From Welwitschia mirabilis (Eukaryota; Gnetophyta; Gnetopsida; Welwitschiales), in the NCBI GenBank assembly GCA_051453625.1, contig JBOZIK010000001.1:178530085-178594084 (forward strand): a DNA stretch of 64,000 bases, given 5' to 3'. The position numbers were made by a program, and so were the translations under genes. Numbering within the stretch: position 1 is the first letter of the stretch; the number at the start of each line of letters is the position of its first letter. The notes below the pieces were generated by a model. That model did no database searches, was not told the origin of the DNA, and saw only the letters and a program-made list of their open reading frames with translations. Positions 10,109-21,890 of this stretch are shown here, piece after piece.

Positions 10109-10127
10109 CAATGTCAAAGGGCAATAT
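10109..10127 (+). other. LTR-adjacent polypurine tract (worn)
   Basis: AATGTCAAAGGGCAATAT directly precedes the 3' LTR start at 10128. Copia B reads ATGTCAAAGAAGGATAT at the same place (23427-23445, minus). The purine run is broken in A by a C. Confidence 0.6.
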
Positions 10128-11480
10128 TATTAGATTATGTTTTGCCCATTGATGTCAAACAAATGTTTTTGGTATAGCAAATTTTGTGTATCTTATGTAG
10201 AAAATGTTAATAACTTGTAGGTTATATGATGAAGTTATGAATATTAAAAACTGATTACTAGAAACCTATCAAGTTCACTTACCCTCTTGAGGGGTCAACT
10301 GAACTTTCAAGGGTTGACTACACCTAGAGCATACTCTTAGAATTGAATTGTATTCATAGGATTTGACTAGATTTTTAATGAGGTGGACTAGATCTATGAT
10401 CTCAAGGATAGTATCCTTGAACTAAATGGTAAGGAATCGATCAGATCTTTTATGAGTTCAACTAGATTTATAGACTTGAGAACAGTGTCCCTGAATCAAA
10501 TGACAAGGAGTCGACCAGACCTATGATAAGGTCAGCTGGATCTATAAACCTGGGAATAATACTTTTGAATTAATTATTAAGAAGTTGATCAAACCTTTGA
10601 AAGGGTTAACTAGACCTAAGAACTATGAAGTTGATATTCTTGATTCAATCGTCATGAAGTCAACTAGACACATGAAGGGGTTGACTGAATCTGATGCAGG
10701 AAATTGAAATGATCTTTTATTAGGAGTAGTGGGTAACCAAAAATAATTATAGGCAACTAGATAAGAGTTAACAAGACCTTAAGGAATTAACTAAACATGG
10801 AGCGATAAGAAACTAGAATGAGCAAAAACTTCACTCGAGCAACCTGTGTAAGTCACGACACTAGATTTGGCTGACTAGACTTTTGAGGGGTTAATCAGCC
10901 AGAACAAAACTAAAATTTTATATCTATTATGTATCCATTAAATATTCATTTTTTATTTATTTATAGCTATTGAAAAAACATTTTCAAATGTAATAAATCC
11001 TAGAATCCTTCTAATATAAATAGCTAAGAGAGATATGACTACAAAATTTTTTTGACTCTTAATCAAAGGACTAAATATTGTAATAATTATTATATCCTCT
11101 TGGCATTATACTCTTGACTACAGAAGATCTATTATCTATTCTATCTATGCATTCAAGATAGATCTAGTACTTCATTCATTATATTATCTATAGGAGAGGA
11201 GCTCCATAAAAATCATTATACCAAACAATGAGTGATATCTGTGCATCTTGGCATTAGTACATCACTATCTCACATTGTTAAAGATTAAGACTTAGCCTAA
11301 AAAAGTCTATTGAAAGGTTGAGACTTGGCCTATAAAAGTCCATTAGAAAGGTTAAGACTTTGCATGCATGAATTTATTAGCAAGTTTTTTTTATCAATTT
11401 CTTTATCATATCATAAGTTTATTTTTTTTAATTTTTAAAGAACCTATTCACCCTCCCCTCTAGGTTTCCTAATTCTATCA
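10128..11480 (+). repeat. 3' LTR of copia A
   Basis: It aligns with 4389-5893 from TATTAGATTATG (TG changed to TA) to the terminal CTATCA. It is about 150 bases shorter than the 5' LTR. A clear TATA-like TAATATAAATAGC is at 11013-11024. The L1 reverse transcriptase resumes in frame a few bases beyond the end. Confidence 0.85.
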
Positions 11481-11976
11481 TCATGTAATCATGATTCTAA
11501 AATTCCAAAAGGTAATAGACACTAATTACTTTAATTCTTAGAAATATTCAATGCTCTCTATAGATTGTTTTTCATAGTGTTAGTAGTGAGGATCAGATAG
11601 ACACTAGAAAAGGTAGTTCATGGAATTAGATAGGAATTTTGCCAAGTCACTCAATCCTCAATCTAGTTATCTTTAATCATAAGCTTTTCCAATTCATGCA
11701 GAAGTACAAGAGAAGGATCTCTGCATTAAAATTTAACATTAAAAATATGTATGATAGTTTAGTATGGACATTCTTGGAATACATCCTTATCACTAAAGGA
11801 TTTCACTAAAAATTTGTAAAGATTGTAATTCAGATGTAAGTTTTACCAATATTTAGCCTAAAAATTAACCACTTTATCCATGGTTTCTTTATCATAGGCA
11901 GAGGATTAAGATAAGACAATTCTCTATCTTCTTATATATGTAGCATCATTTTAGATGTTATGTAGGACTATTTTAC
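11481..11976 (+). pseudogene. L1 reverse transcriptase relic, continuation after the copia insertion
   Basis: One plus-strand frame runs the whole length, broken only by TAA/TAG. It reads 'YKRRISALKFNIKNMYDSL', 'WTFLEYILITKGFH' and 'GFFIIGRGLR', then a stop and 'DNSLSSYI'. This is L1 ORF2 reverse transcriptase: A-L-K-x-D-x-x-K-A-Y-D-x-V, W-x-F-L, then G-L-R-Q-G-D-P-L-S-P-Y. The catalytic Asp of 'KFD' is Asn and the Gln of 'RQG' is TAA. The next expected block, F-A-D-D, is absent because a gypsy-like LTR starts at 11977. Left and right L1 pieces fit one protein cut by the copia element. Confidence 0.75.
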
Positions 11977-14001
11977 TGTAAAACCCCAGTATTTAGACAA
12001 TTGAAAATCTTCATAAACTTGAGCTCTGAAACCAAAATATATGATTCAAGTTTTCTATGGCTCAAAGTATAGTATGCAAAATTGAAAAGGTATAAGACAT
12101 CTTAATAATATTAATATCCTAAATGTAACTTAAATGTATATGTTGAATAAGAAATAGTCATAGAGATCAAATACCTAAGAGAATTTAATACTAAGGTTTT
12201 CATTGCAAAGTAAACTACTTGGAGAAATTAATACTAATGGTAAGGCTTATTGATGGTATCAAGTATTGATTCTAGCCTTCTTTTAGAAATTGCTAGCATG
12301 CATAAAATTTTAAGAATCATTATTACAATTATTTAGAAGTAATGGTTCAAGTATAGAATTTATGGATGATATGTCCATCTTAATGTAACTCCTCAATCCA
12401 AGATTTCAAGAGAAATTAACTAATAATCAATTTATCTAAGATAAAATTTATGTGAAGAAGCTAGATATTTATACTATTCTAATTTAATTAAAGTAGATTC
12501 CTTAAGTTTGATCCTCTATAATAACTTTCATAAACCTAGCTAATGCCTATGCAAACTAACCTTAAACCTTAGCAAATTTTCAATCATTTATTTTTAATAG
12601 TGATTAATGTCTCCTATAGATATAGCATAGAAATTTTATGATTAATCCATATTAATAAATTAAAATTTTAAGGCTAAAAATTAAAGTTAAAAATGGCCAT
12701 ATGGTTAAGTCATCACATGGATTCAAACTTAAGACCTGAGTCATTGCAAACTTTTTTGATATCCATTTCACCCATTAGCTCTTGCTTGTTGAAGTATTAT
12801 CTCTTTATTATTTAGTATGAGAATATAGTTTAGACGAAGTACCTACATACATAGGTGGATCAATCTACAATTCGTGGTCGAGGGCCAAGTTGACAAGTAT
12901 GCATTACAAGAGAAAGAAATGTCATAAAGATTAAGGAAGCACTACAAAAAAGGGAACTTTAATAGAACATAGAAAAGAGCATGGAAAGAAGGGAGGGTAG
13001 ACATCAGAAGCCATCACAATATTAAGGAAAATGAATGGATGCATTGTGGACTAAAGTCTAGAACAAAATGGAAGAAGAATATGAGCTAGCATTTACAATG
13101 CCTATGCAAGCCATCTTATTTTATCTCTTAATCATTTTTTTTAATTATTTTGCAAACACTAATTGAGCTACAGTTTAGCTATTAAACAAGTATAGGTCCA
13201 ACACCATAAAAGAGAGAAGAAAATGATGAAAAGATATGAGGGAAAGAGAAGACAATTAAGAATAATGCTTTATGAATTTCTCAGAGGAAGCACCAAAATT
13301 ATGGCTCTTATGGCATTACAGATTTATCAAGTGGAAGAATGAATCTTTCCTAAAATACATTTCAAATTCTTGCATTACTATTACTGATAACATCTATAAT
13401 AGACATTATAAAAGATACATTTGTAATGATTCAATACGATTGGAGAGGTGCAAATCAATAGCTTGTATCTGCACATGAAGAAAAGAATTAAATAAGTGAT
13501 GGGGGAAATAATTGCTTAGTAATGTTTGAATGATTTTAAGAGATGACAAAATTAATCAAATGATTGTTTCAAGTGATTTATAAGCATTGTCCTAGTTCCA
13601 AGTAACATATTAGGGGTTTAAGATTAAAATTTCACTAAGGAGGGAAATGAAAAAATAAGGCTTTGAATGAAAATGGAATAGGAGTGCTAGTGCACAGATG
13701 AAACATGTGAATTCTTAATTACATCCAAGAATAAGAAGTTAAGAAAATGCATAAGATATGCATAGAGAAGAAGCTAGCGTAACATACATTTTACAACTAT
13801 TCAATGCACTCAAGTTCTAATTAACATTATATCTATTTCACCTCCGAAGAAAAATGAATGCTAGTAATGAATTTGGGTAGTGCATGAATTTTTTCCTTGA
13901 GAGAAAAAATGGTTTCTTAGGAATGGCATGATAAATGCCATTCCAATAGGTATGGGTTTTAAGCGCAACTACACTAGGTATTAGTCTTAAGCACAACAAC
14001 A
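11977..14001 (-). repeat. 3' LTR of the gag-only gypsy-like element
   Basis: It aligns to 19599-21633 over its whole length. Near its right end it has an extra copy of a segment of about 26 bases (AGGTATGGGTTTTAAGCGCA then AGGTATTAGTCTTAAGCACA). The short open frame at 13272-13478 is not preserved in the other LTR and is not counted as a gene. No strong polypurine tract was seen beyond 14001. Confidence 0.8.
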
Positions 14002-15126
14002 AACTAGGAGTGCACCTCTGAAATGTTTGACTATCAAGGCTTCTTTCTTATTGAAAATCCATTACATTTTCAAAGCTTGATCAAAGGTAAAACCAAAATT
14101 AAATTCATTTTAGAGAGTAACTCTTCTTAAATAGAATCATCTCAATGATCTAATGGTAAGGGTCAGTTCTAGAAAAAGGGAGGGTGAATCCCCTTGTAAA
14201 TGTAATGAACCTCAAATTTTGTTAATTAATTTCCTCTCTTCTTCATAAAATCTAACTTTCAAACTTAAATTAAATTTAGAGGGTTTTCCCTACTAACCAA
14301 TCTTATAAATCTTAAAAAAATTTCAATAAGAGAAATAACTTCTTTTTCTTGGGATTTGAATTTCTTTGAAGAGGAGGGAAAGTTTCTTGTTCAAATTTAA
14401 AAGAAAATTTATTAAAAATACATTAAGAAACTTCTGAGGGATTTAAGAGAACATCCACTTATTGTAAAATCTTACCAAGATTTTCTAATAGAATTTTCTA
14501 AACACAATATAATAATAATGCATAAATTTAGGTTTATCCCAAAAAGGTTCTCAAGAATCCACAAATTTTCAAGTTAACATCCAATATAATATTGCATAGA
14601 TACATGCTTAAAGATCCAAGATTTTTAATAAACTTCATTAGATAATAACTAGAAAATACAACCTCAAATAAATAAAATTTTATAGCTAAATTTTCAAGAA
14701 GAATAATCATCATTCTATATATCATAAATTTCAAAGTAAACTTTAAGTACTATAAGCCACATACTTATGAATAAATAGAGTTTGTCTCTCATCACAATAA
14801 TAGATAACATATTAAATGTTCATGTATTTCAAGTATTTAACCATAGATAACCAAAAAGAAATACAATTAATTAGAAGATTCTTTCACTAATATAGATCCA
14901 ATGATTTTTCATGAACTCAAGTCCATCTCAGAATTAAACTCCAGATTTACCACCTATTACAAAAAGTATGGGATGAAAATTGTAAAAATATAGTAGCTTC
15001 TAGTATGGTCTAGGTAAGAATAGGTAAGAATAGGTAGTTTGAATGAAATGCTATTAAGAGATGGTAGTATGATCTAGAAAAGAAAAACCAATTCAAGAAA
15101 ATCAAGATATTATACATACACTTACC
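14002..15126 (-). other. Interior of the gypsy-like element, nothing coding recognised
   Basis: AT-rich, stops in all frames, no conserved motif. The end at 15088-15126 repeats exactly after the gap. Confidence 0.4.
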
Positions 15127-16028
15127 NNNNNNNNNNNNNNNNNNNNNNNNNNNNNNNNNNNNNNNNNNNNNNNNNNNNNNNNNNNNNNNNNNNNNNNNNN
15201 NNNNNNNNNNNNNNNNNNNNNNNNNNNNNNNNNNNNNNNNNNNNNNNNNNNNNNNNNNNNNNNNNNNNNNNNNNNNNNNNNNNNNNNNNNNNNNNNNNNN
15301 NNNNNNNNNNNNNNNNNNNNNNNNNNNNNNNNNNNNNNNNNNNNNNNNNNNNNNNNNNNNNNNNNNNNNNNNNNNNNNNNNNNNNNNNNNNNNNNNNNNN
15401 NNNNNNNNNNNNNNNNNNNNNNNNNNNNNNNNNNNNNNNNNNNNNNNNNNNNNNNNNNNNNNNNNNNNNNNNNNNNNNNNNNNNNNNNNNNNNNNNNNNN
15501 NNNNNNNNNNNNNNNNNNNNNNNNNNNNNNNNNNNNNNNNNNNNNNNNNNNNNNNNNNNNNNNNNNNNNNNNNNNNNNNNNNNNNNNNNNNNNNNNNNNN
15601 NNNNNNNNNNNNNNNNNNNNNNNNNNNNNNNNNNNNNNNNNNNNNNNNNNNNNNNNNNNNNNNNNNNNNNNNNNNNNNNNNNNNNNNNNNNNNNNNNNNN
15701 NNNNNNNNNNNNNNNNNNNNNNNNNNNNNNNNNNNNNNNNNNNNNNNNNNNNNNNNNNNNNNNNNNNNNNNNNNNNNNNNNNNNNNNNNNNNNNNNNNNN
15801 NNNNNNNNNNNNNNNNNNNNNNNNNNNNNNNNNNNNNNNNNNNNNNNNNNNNNNNNNNNNNNNNNNNNNNNNNNNNNNNNNNNNNNNNNNNNNNNNNNNN
15901 NNNNNNNNNNNNNNNNNNNNNNNNNNNNNNNNNNNNNNNNNNNNNNNNNNNNNNNNNNNNNNNNNNNNNNNNNNNNNNNNNNNNNNNNNNNNNNNNNNNN
16001 NNNNNNNNNNNNNNNNNNNNNNNNNNNN
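15127..16028. other. Assembly gap, 902 N, with the same 39 bases on both edges
   Basis: The 39 bases before the gap (15088-15126, ending CATACACTTACC) recur directly after it (16029-16067). The declared length may be an estimate across a local repeat. Reading frames crossing it are meaningless. Confidence 0.9.
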
Positions 16029-16120
16029 CCAATTCAAGAAAATCAAGATATTATACATACACTTACCTTATGGTTATAAATGAGAATATTAAATATAAAA
16101 AATATCTCAATCATTTCACA

Positions 16121-16250
16121 ACCTTATTTAATGATCTGTGAAGCCCACTGCCTCATTTGTTGATCTGTGGTTCTCATATAATGTTTAACTTCTCTGCCTC
16201 ATTTAGTAATCTGTGAAGTCTACTACCTCATTCGACGATCTGTAATACTC

Positions 16251-16294
<44 letters not shown>

Positions 16295-16470
16295 CTCAAT
16301 TATCATTAACTTCACTGTCTTATTTGGTGATTTATGAAGCCCACTACCTTATTTGGTAATCTGTGGTAATATAATATCCTCACTGCCTTAGTCAATGATC
16401 TATAGGATTCTCTCTTCACTACCTTATTTGGCAATTTGTGAATTCGACTGCCTCATTTGGTGATCTGTGG
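16121..16470. repeat. Minisatellite of nine GCCTCATTTGGTGATCTGTG-like units
   Basis: Nine copies of a core resembling GCCTCATTTGGTGATCTGTG, usually led by CACT or TACT, occur at about 16121, 16147, 16190, 16220, 16305, 16343, 16380, 16418 and 16448. Spacers vary from a few bases to about 60, one of them being the TA run. Unequal, partly decayed spacing rules out CRISPR. It lies inside the gypsy-like element's interior, so it could be part of that element's non-coding region. Confidence 0.85.
16253..16292. repeat. (TA)n microsatellite
   Basis: About twenty perfect TA units within the minisatellite. Confidence 0.95.
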
Positions 16471-18300
16471 AGATTCATAACCATAAGTTCAAACAAATGA
16501 TATAAAGAAACTAAGATAGGTTTACCCACAACATAATACCATTACCATAGATTTCAATAGCAAGATGACCAGTGAATACAATAGGGATCAATCACAAATT
16601 TTCATCTCATATAAAGAAAGTTATCCTCAAGATATTGAGAAAAAGGATAAATGAAGATGAGACATGCATTAACACGAAGTTTTTATTATTCAAGCAATGC
16701 ATGATTTAACAATTAACTTACATAAATACATACACATCGATATTAATAAACAAATTCATAAGAAAGGATCATCAAGGAAATACAAGAGTATAAAATCATA
16801 CATGTAAGTTCACTGTTTGAAGATCTTCCAAGTTTTTTAGAGCTTCTAAGCCTTCTAAGCTTCCAAGATTTCAAGGTAAGATTGTTTTTGAAAAATAAAC
16901 TAGACTTGAGAAAGGAAGGGCTCTATTTAAATTGAGAGAATATGCATAAGATGATGAAACTCAAGGACATGAAAGAACACAACATGAAGTAATGGCTAAG
17001 AGGGGGGTTTACATAATGTTTTATAAAAGATTGCCTAGTCACCAGGAGCTTTTAATAATATAAATAAAGATAATTGTTCACATTTAATAACAAGGAAAAA
17101 GAATAAATAACATGTTTCCATAATATACATTTAATTCAGCATAATTTCTAAAAAATGCATAAGTAAATAGAAGAAATCATTTCCACCACAAGAGCATTTG
17201 AAAATTATATGCAANNNNNNNNNNNNNNNNNNNNNNNNNNNNNNNNNNNNNNNNNNNNNNNNNNNNNNNNNNNNNNNNNNNNNNNNNNNNNNNNNNNNNN
17301 NNNNNNNNNNNNNNTCTATAATTTTTCATATTCCTAGGGATATGATTATCACTTGATTAGATGAAAAGTTATGAACTAGCATATTTCTAATGCAAGAAAT
17401 TTCTTAAAAAATAGTTGAATAAACTTACAAATAAGCTAAACCATTTAATTTCATAAGTCAAAATATCTCAATGACCTCCTTACATTGATCAAAGTAAATT
17501 GTGCTTAAACCAATAAGTTTAAAACTGCAACTCAAATTGGAAACATACAATCTCTTACTCTAAATTGTGATACATCCTTCTAAAGTTGTATTATAGAAGT
17601 TCCTCAAGCTTAAGTTTCAATATTATAGACTTCTTCCACATTACACTCCTTTGTTATACATTTTTTCTTTTAAGCTTCATTGACACTTCTTCATGTATAA
17701 TCTAGTTGTACTTCAATGATTTATATGAATAACATAGCATCTTAAAATCTAATAAGTTAAGGATAAGGTATGAAATCAGGCTATGCAAGTGTAAATAAAA
17801 TAATTATAAAAGGGATTTTAGATTAATTAAGAGCACATAAGATTGAAGTACATAATTCATCTAAATAAGATTACAGACTTTAATCATATGATAATGGGAA
17901 TAGATAGTTAAGACTTATCATGATAGCTATGAGTTACAAGATGCATGCCAACAAAAATTACAAATGAAAATTATATTAGTATAATAATTTCTTAAGATAA
18001 GGGTTATTTAAGGATTTGCTAATAATAGCATATGGGCTAACAAGATAAGCCAAAAATTTGATCTATTAATGCTAATAATATTGCTTTACTTTTATCCATC
18101 AACATATCCAGTTAATATAAAGGAAAGGAAAACTTCAACTATATCTACCTTAGGCACTAGAAAGTTTTTATTTGATAAAGGTAAAAAATTAATTTCTTGC
18201 ATTATATTTTTCTTCTTACTTACTTGATTAACAGAATTAATTTCTACACCCTTTATATTACTTCTATTTTCTTATTTAAGAAAATTTTATTCTTCTACCT
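16471..18300 (-). other. Interior of the gypsy-like element, nothing coding recognised; contains a 100-N gap
   Basis: N occupies 17215-17314. No conserved polymerase or integrase motif was seen on either strand. Confidence 0.4.
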
Positions 18301-18499
18301 TTGTATTTGAAATTTCATTGATGTTAAATTTAATCATAACCATAACATCTTCTATCTTCATAGGCTTAATATTAACATGATCTATCTCTTCTTCAATTCA
18401 TTGTTACCATCTGTAGTAATAAAGCTTTCATGAAAAATTTTAACAGGAGTGAAAGGAAAATTGGTTTTAATAGAAACAACCTCTATATCTAACTAAATG

Positions 18500-19395
18500 A
18501 CATCTTCTATACACTTGTTGTAGGTGTTTCTTGATGCTTGCTTTTAAGGAAATTCTGACACAGTAAGGTTTCTAACATAGAAAATGTTCTCTAATCTTGA
18601 TGTTATTAGTTGAATTTAAAATATTGATCCTTGGTAGTCTCATAATCTCTTCCTCATGTTGGATAAGTCTACTTTCTTTCTTAAAGTTTATGTATTGCTT
18701 TAGTATTGGCTATAGCCACATTTTACTCTACTTCTTCTTTTGATCATATCTAAACTTTGAGTGAGAGGTTCCTCTCATAGTTACATCATTTTAATATCTT
18801 GAGACATTCTTCTTTTTTCTCTAATATTTTTTATTCATGATGCATAATTCTTCACTAATGTTGGCTTTCTTTAAGGCTTCTACAATTGTCTTAATTGAAA
18901 TAATTTAACTTAAGTTCAAACTAATGAATGTAGATCAATTATAACTCTTTTGAATTTTACTTTTCCATACCTACTTATAAGATTGTAGAACTTGTTGGCC
19001 TCCACATTTATGAAAAATTTTTATGATGAATCTATCTTCATATCTTCTTTTAAATCTTCCAATTTATAAGTGTTAAAAAAATCGATCAAGGTCTTTTTAC
19101 ATATCATCATATTTTTACATTCCATCGTATAGTAAATCTTATAAAAAAGGTGATGAGTAGTGAAGTTGAATAATTATAAATTATTTTATACTCATATCAA
19201 TTATGCTTCCAAAAGTGCAAGGTTGTTGACACCTTAGAAAGTTGAAGAATTTATCCTCTTAACTTACACAATCATAGAGTTGTTATCTTTGCATTCATTA
19301 CTTGTTCATAAGTTCATCCACTAGGTTGCTAACTGGATTTATTAAGGTTGTAACTTTAGTTCATTAGTTAAATATCCTTCTTGAGGCCATGTTAA
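18500..19395 (-). pseudogene. Gypsy-type gag relic
   Basis: Gag is the structural protein of the particle. About 190 bases beyond the primer site the minus strand has ATGGCCTCAAGAAGG (19395-19381, 'MASRR'), a start very like those of del/Tekay gags. A later frame reads 'FFNFLRCQQPCTFGS', comparable to the F-x-x-x-P-P-x-F-x-G start of the gag core, then 'VEANKFYNLISRYGK'. Stops and frameshifts are frequent. The assignment rests on position and short motifs, and no zinc knuckle was found. With no pol after it, the element fits the gag-only, non-autonomous class. Confidence 0.45.
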
Positions 19396-19582
19396 CCTCA
19401 TAGAAATCAAACCACATGTATTAAAAGTCTATATTTTCATGTTTAAACTTATAACTTTAACAAAGTTAAACCAAGTGAAATTGTGTCTTGTGTTTTAATG
19501 ATGGTTATTCCCAGTGAATTCACCAACATACGATCAATCTTGAAATAACTTCATAATAGTTAAACCAGAAAAAACATAACCT

Positions 19583-19598
19583 AGGCTCTAATACCAAA
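19583..19598 (-). other. Primer-binding site, tRNA-Met type
   Basis: The minus strand reads TTTGGTATTAGAGCC directly next to the LTR end TTTTACA. It matches the plant TGGTATCAGAGCC site with one C to T. It fixes the element's strand. Confidence 0.8.
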
Positions 19599-21633
19599 TG
19601 TAAAACCCCAGCATTTTGATAGTTAAAAAACTTCATAAGCTTGACGCTTTAAAACCAAAATGTATGATTCAAATTTCCTATGGCTCAAACTATAATATGA
19701 AAAATTGTAAAGGTATAAGACATCTTAATAATATTGAAATATTCTAATGAAAAAATTATAAAGGTAACTTAAATGTATATGTTGAATGAGAAATAGTTCA
19801 TAGAGACTGACTATCTAAGAGGATTTAATATTAACATTTCCATTACAAAGTAAAGTACCTAGAGGAATTAAGACTAACAGTAAGGCTTATTAATGATATC
19901 AAGTATTGATTCTAGCCTTCTTTTAAAAGTAAATAGCATGCATCAAATTTTAAGGATCATTATCAAAATTATTTAGAAGTAATGGTTCAAGTATAGGATT
20001 TATGGGTGATATGTCTATCTTAAAGTAACCCCTCAATCCAATATTTCAAAAAAAATTAACTGCTAACCAATTTATCTAAAATAAAATATATGTGAAGAAG
20101 ATAGATATTTACACTATTATGATTTAACTAAAGTAGATTCCTTAAGTATGGTCCTCTATAATAACTTTCATAAACATAGCTAATGCCTTTACAAACTAAT
20201 CTTAGACCTTAATAAATTTTCAATCATTTATTTTCAATAGTGATTAATGTTCCCTATAGATACAGGCATAAAAATTTTATGATTAATCTATATTAATAAA
20301 TTTAAATTTTAAGGCTATATATTAAAGTTCATAAAATAGCCTTATGGTTAAAAGTTACCACATGGATTTGAACTTAAAACCTAAGTTATTTCAAGCTTTT
20401 TTGATATTCATTTTGCCCATTAGCTCTTCTTGTTAAAGTTTTGTCTTTTAATTATTTGATATGAGTATTTTCTTTAGATGAAGTACCCACACAAACATGT
20501 GGACCAATCTATAATCCTTAGTCAAGGTTTGATTTGACAAGTATGTGTTGCAAGTAAAAGAAATGCCATGAAGATTAAGGAAGTGTTACGAAAAAGGAAA
20601 CTTTAGCAGAACAGAGAAAGAAGTATAGAAAAAAGGGAGGATAGATGTCAGAATCCATTACAATATCAAGGAAAATGAATGGATGCATTGTATACTAAAA
20701 TCTAAGACAAAACAGAAATCAAAGAAGATAGAAGGAGAAGATCAGCTAGAATTTGTAATGCCTACATGAGTTATTACATTTTAGCTTTTAATCATTTCTT
20801 TAATTCTTCTGTGCACACTGATTGAGCTATATTTTATCTATTGAGCAAGTGTAGTCCTAGCACCATGCAGGAGAGGAGAAAACGATGCAAATGTATGAGC
20901 GAAAGAGATGATAATTGAGAATAATGCTTTACGAATTTCTCATAGGAAGCACTAAAAGTATGGCTCTTATGGCATTGCAAATTTATCAAGTAAAAGACTG
21001 AATCTTCCTTGAAATACGATTCAAATTCTTGAATAAATATTATTGATAACTTCTATAATAGGAATTATAAATAATACATTTGTAATGATTCAACACAACT
21101 GAAGAGGTGCAAATTAATAGACTGTATCTACACATGAAGGAAAGAATTGAATAAGTAATGGAGGAAATAATTACTTAATAATATTTAACTGATTTCAAGA
21201 GGTAGCAAAATTGATTAAATGATTATTTTAAGTGATTTTCAAATGATGCCCAAGTTCCAAATAATGTATCAGGGGTTAAAGATTAAAAATTTCACTAAGG
21301 AGGGAAATGAACAAATAAGGCTTTGAATGTAAATGGAATAGGAGTGCTAGTGCATAGACGAAACGTATGAATCCTTAATCACATCCAAGAATAAGAAGTT
21401 AAGAAAATGCACAAGAGATGCATAACTAAAAAGCCAGTGTAACATACATTTTACAAGTATTCAATGCACTTAAGTTTTAATTAACATTATAGCTGTTTCA
21501 CCTCTAAAGAAAAATGAATGCCAGTAATGCATTTGGGTAGTGTGTGAATTATTTATTTGAGAGAAATAAGGGTTTCTCAAGAATGGTATTATCAATGCCA
21601 TTCCACTAGGTATTGGTCTCAAGAGTAATAACA
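19599..21633 (-). repeat. 5' LTR of the gag-only gypsy-like element
   Basis: It starts (plus strand) TGTAAAACCCC and ends AGAGTAATAACA, and is paired with 11977-14001. The base following it is not L1 sequence, although L1 lies on the other side of the element. Confidence 0.8.
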
Positions 21634-21890
21634 TGCTCTTCCAACATTCAAATATTGTAGTTCAAATAAGTAAGTTTCATTTCTTTTTTAATGAATAATA
21701 CTTACACATTTTTCATTATAGAGATGACATATGTCATTTTTATCTTTTAATTCTATGGTGATATCTTGATAGTGAATTAATTTGTGAACATCAAAATAAT
21801 ATCTTCATTAAGTATTTCATGTTTTTTACTACTATCAACTTTGTAATCCATTTCCATGTTGTGTTCATAACTGTACTTTGATACCATGTT
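21634..21890 (-). other. Copia-like leader with a second primer-binding site
   Basis: Just beyond the LTR of copia B, minus-strand 21886-21876 reads TGGTATCAAAG, a tRNA-Met primer site four bases after the LTR end CTATCA. About 240 bases of leader-like sequence follow, with a possible start ATGGAAATGGAT, until the gypsy-like LTR begins. This leader does not resemble that of copia A. Confidence 0.55.

Larger units (their letters stand above)
4389..11480 (+). mobile_element. Ty1/copia retrotransposon A, SIRE-like and non-autonomous
   Basis: This element is 7.1 kb long, with LTRs at 4389-5893 and 10128-11480 that align along their length at about 80-85 percent by eye. The 5' LTR starts TGTTAG and ends CTATCA. 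The sequence TTGGTATCAAAGC follows directly, complementary to the tRNA-Met 3' end as in most plant copia elements. The internal part carries a gag relic with a worn zinc knuckle, a coiled-coil segment and a protease stub, then changes directly to a second unrelated ORF. No integrase, reverse transcriptase or RNase H is present, so it could move only with help from a relative. The 5-base flanks are CGATG and TCATG, a possible decayed target duplication. Copia B (minus strand, 21.9-27.25 kb) belongs to the same family. Confidence 0.85.
11977..21633 (-). mobile_element. Gypsy-like LTR element with gag only (TR-GAG-like)
   Basis: Direct repeats at 11977-14001 and 19599-21633 (about 2.03 kb, roughly 88-90 percent alike by eye) start TGTAAAACCCC on the plus strand and end in ...ACAACA or ...ATAACA, giving TG...CA termini. 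Immediately left of 19599 the minus strand reads TTTGGTATTAGAGCC, a tRNA-Met primer site, so the element runs on the minus strand and 19599-21633 is its 5' LTR. The 5.6-kb interior contains a gag-like relic near the primer site, a minisatellite and two N gaps. No protease, reverse transcriptase or integrase was found, though 1 kb is unread. Flanks do not form a target duplication: L1 sequence lies left, a copia leader right. Confidence 0.75.

Noticed and set aside
13272-13478. 68-codon plus-strand frame
   Set aside because: It lies inside an LTR and is not kept open in the partner LTR near 20.9-21.1 kb.
15010-16058. Long minus-strand open frames of over 300 codons
   Set aside because: Almost entirely unknown residues across the 902-N gap; the real sequence gives only a few dozen codons.
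16121-16470. CRISPR-like array
   Set aside because: Units are degenerate, spacers irregular and partly absent, no cas genes, and the context is a plant genome.
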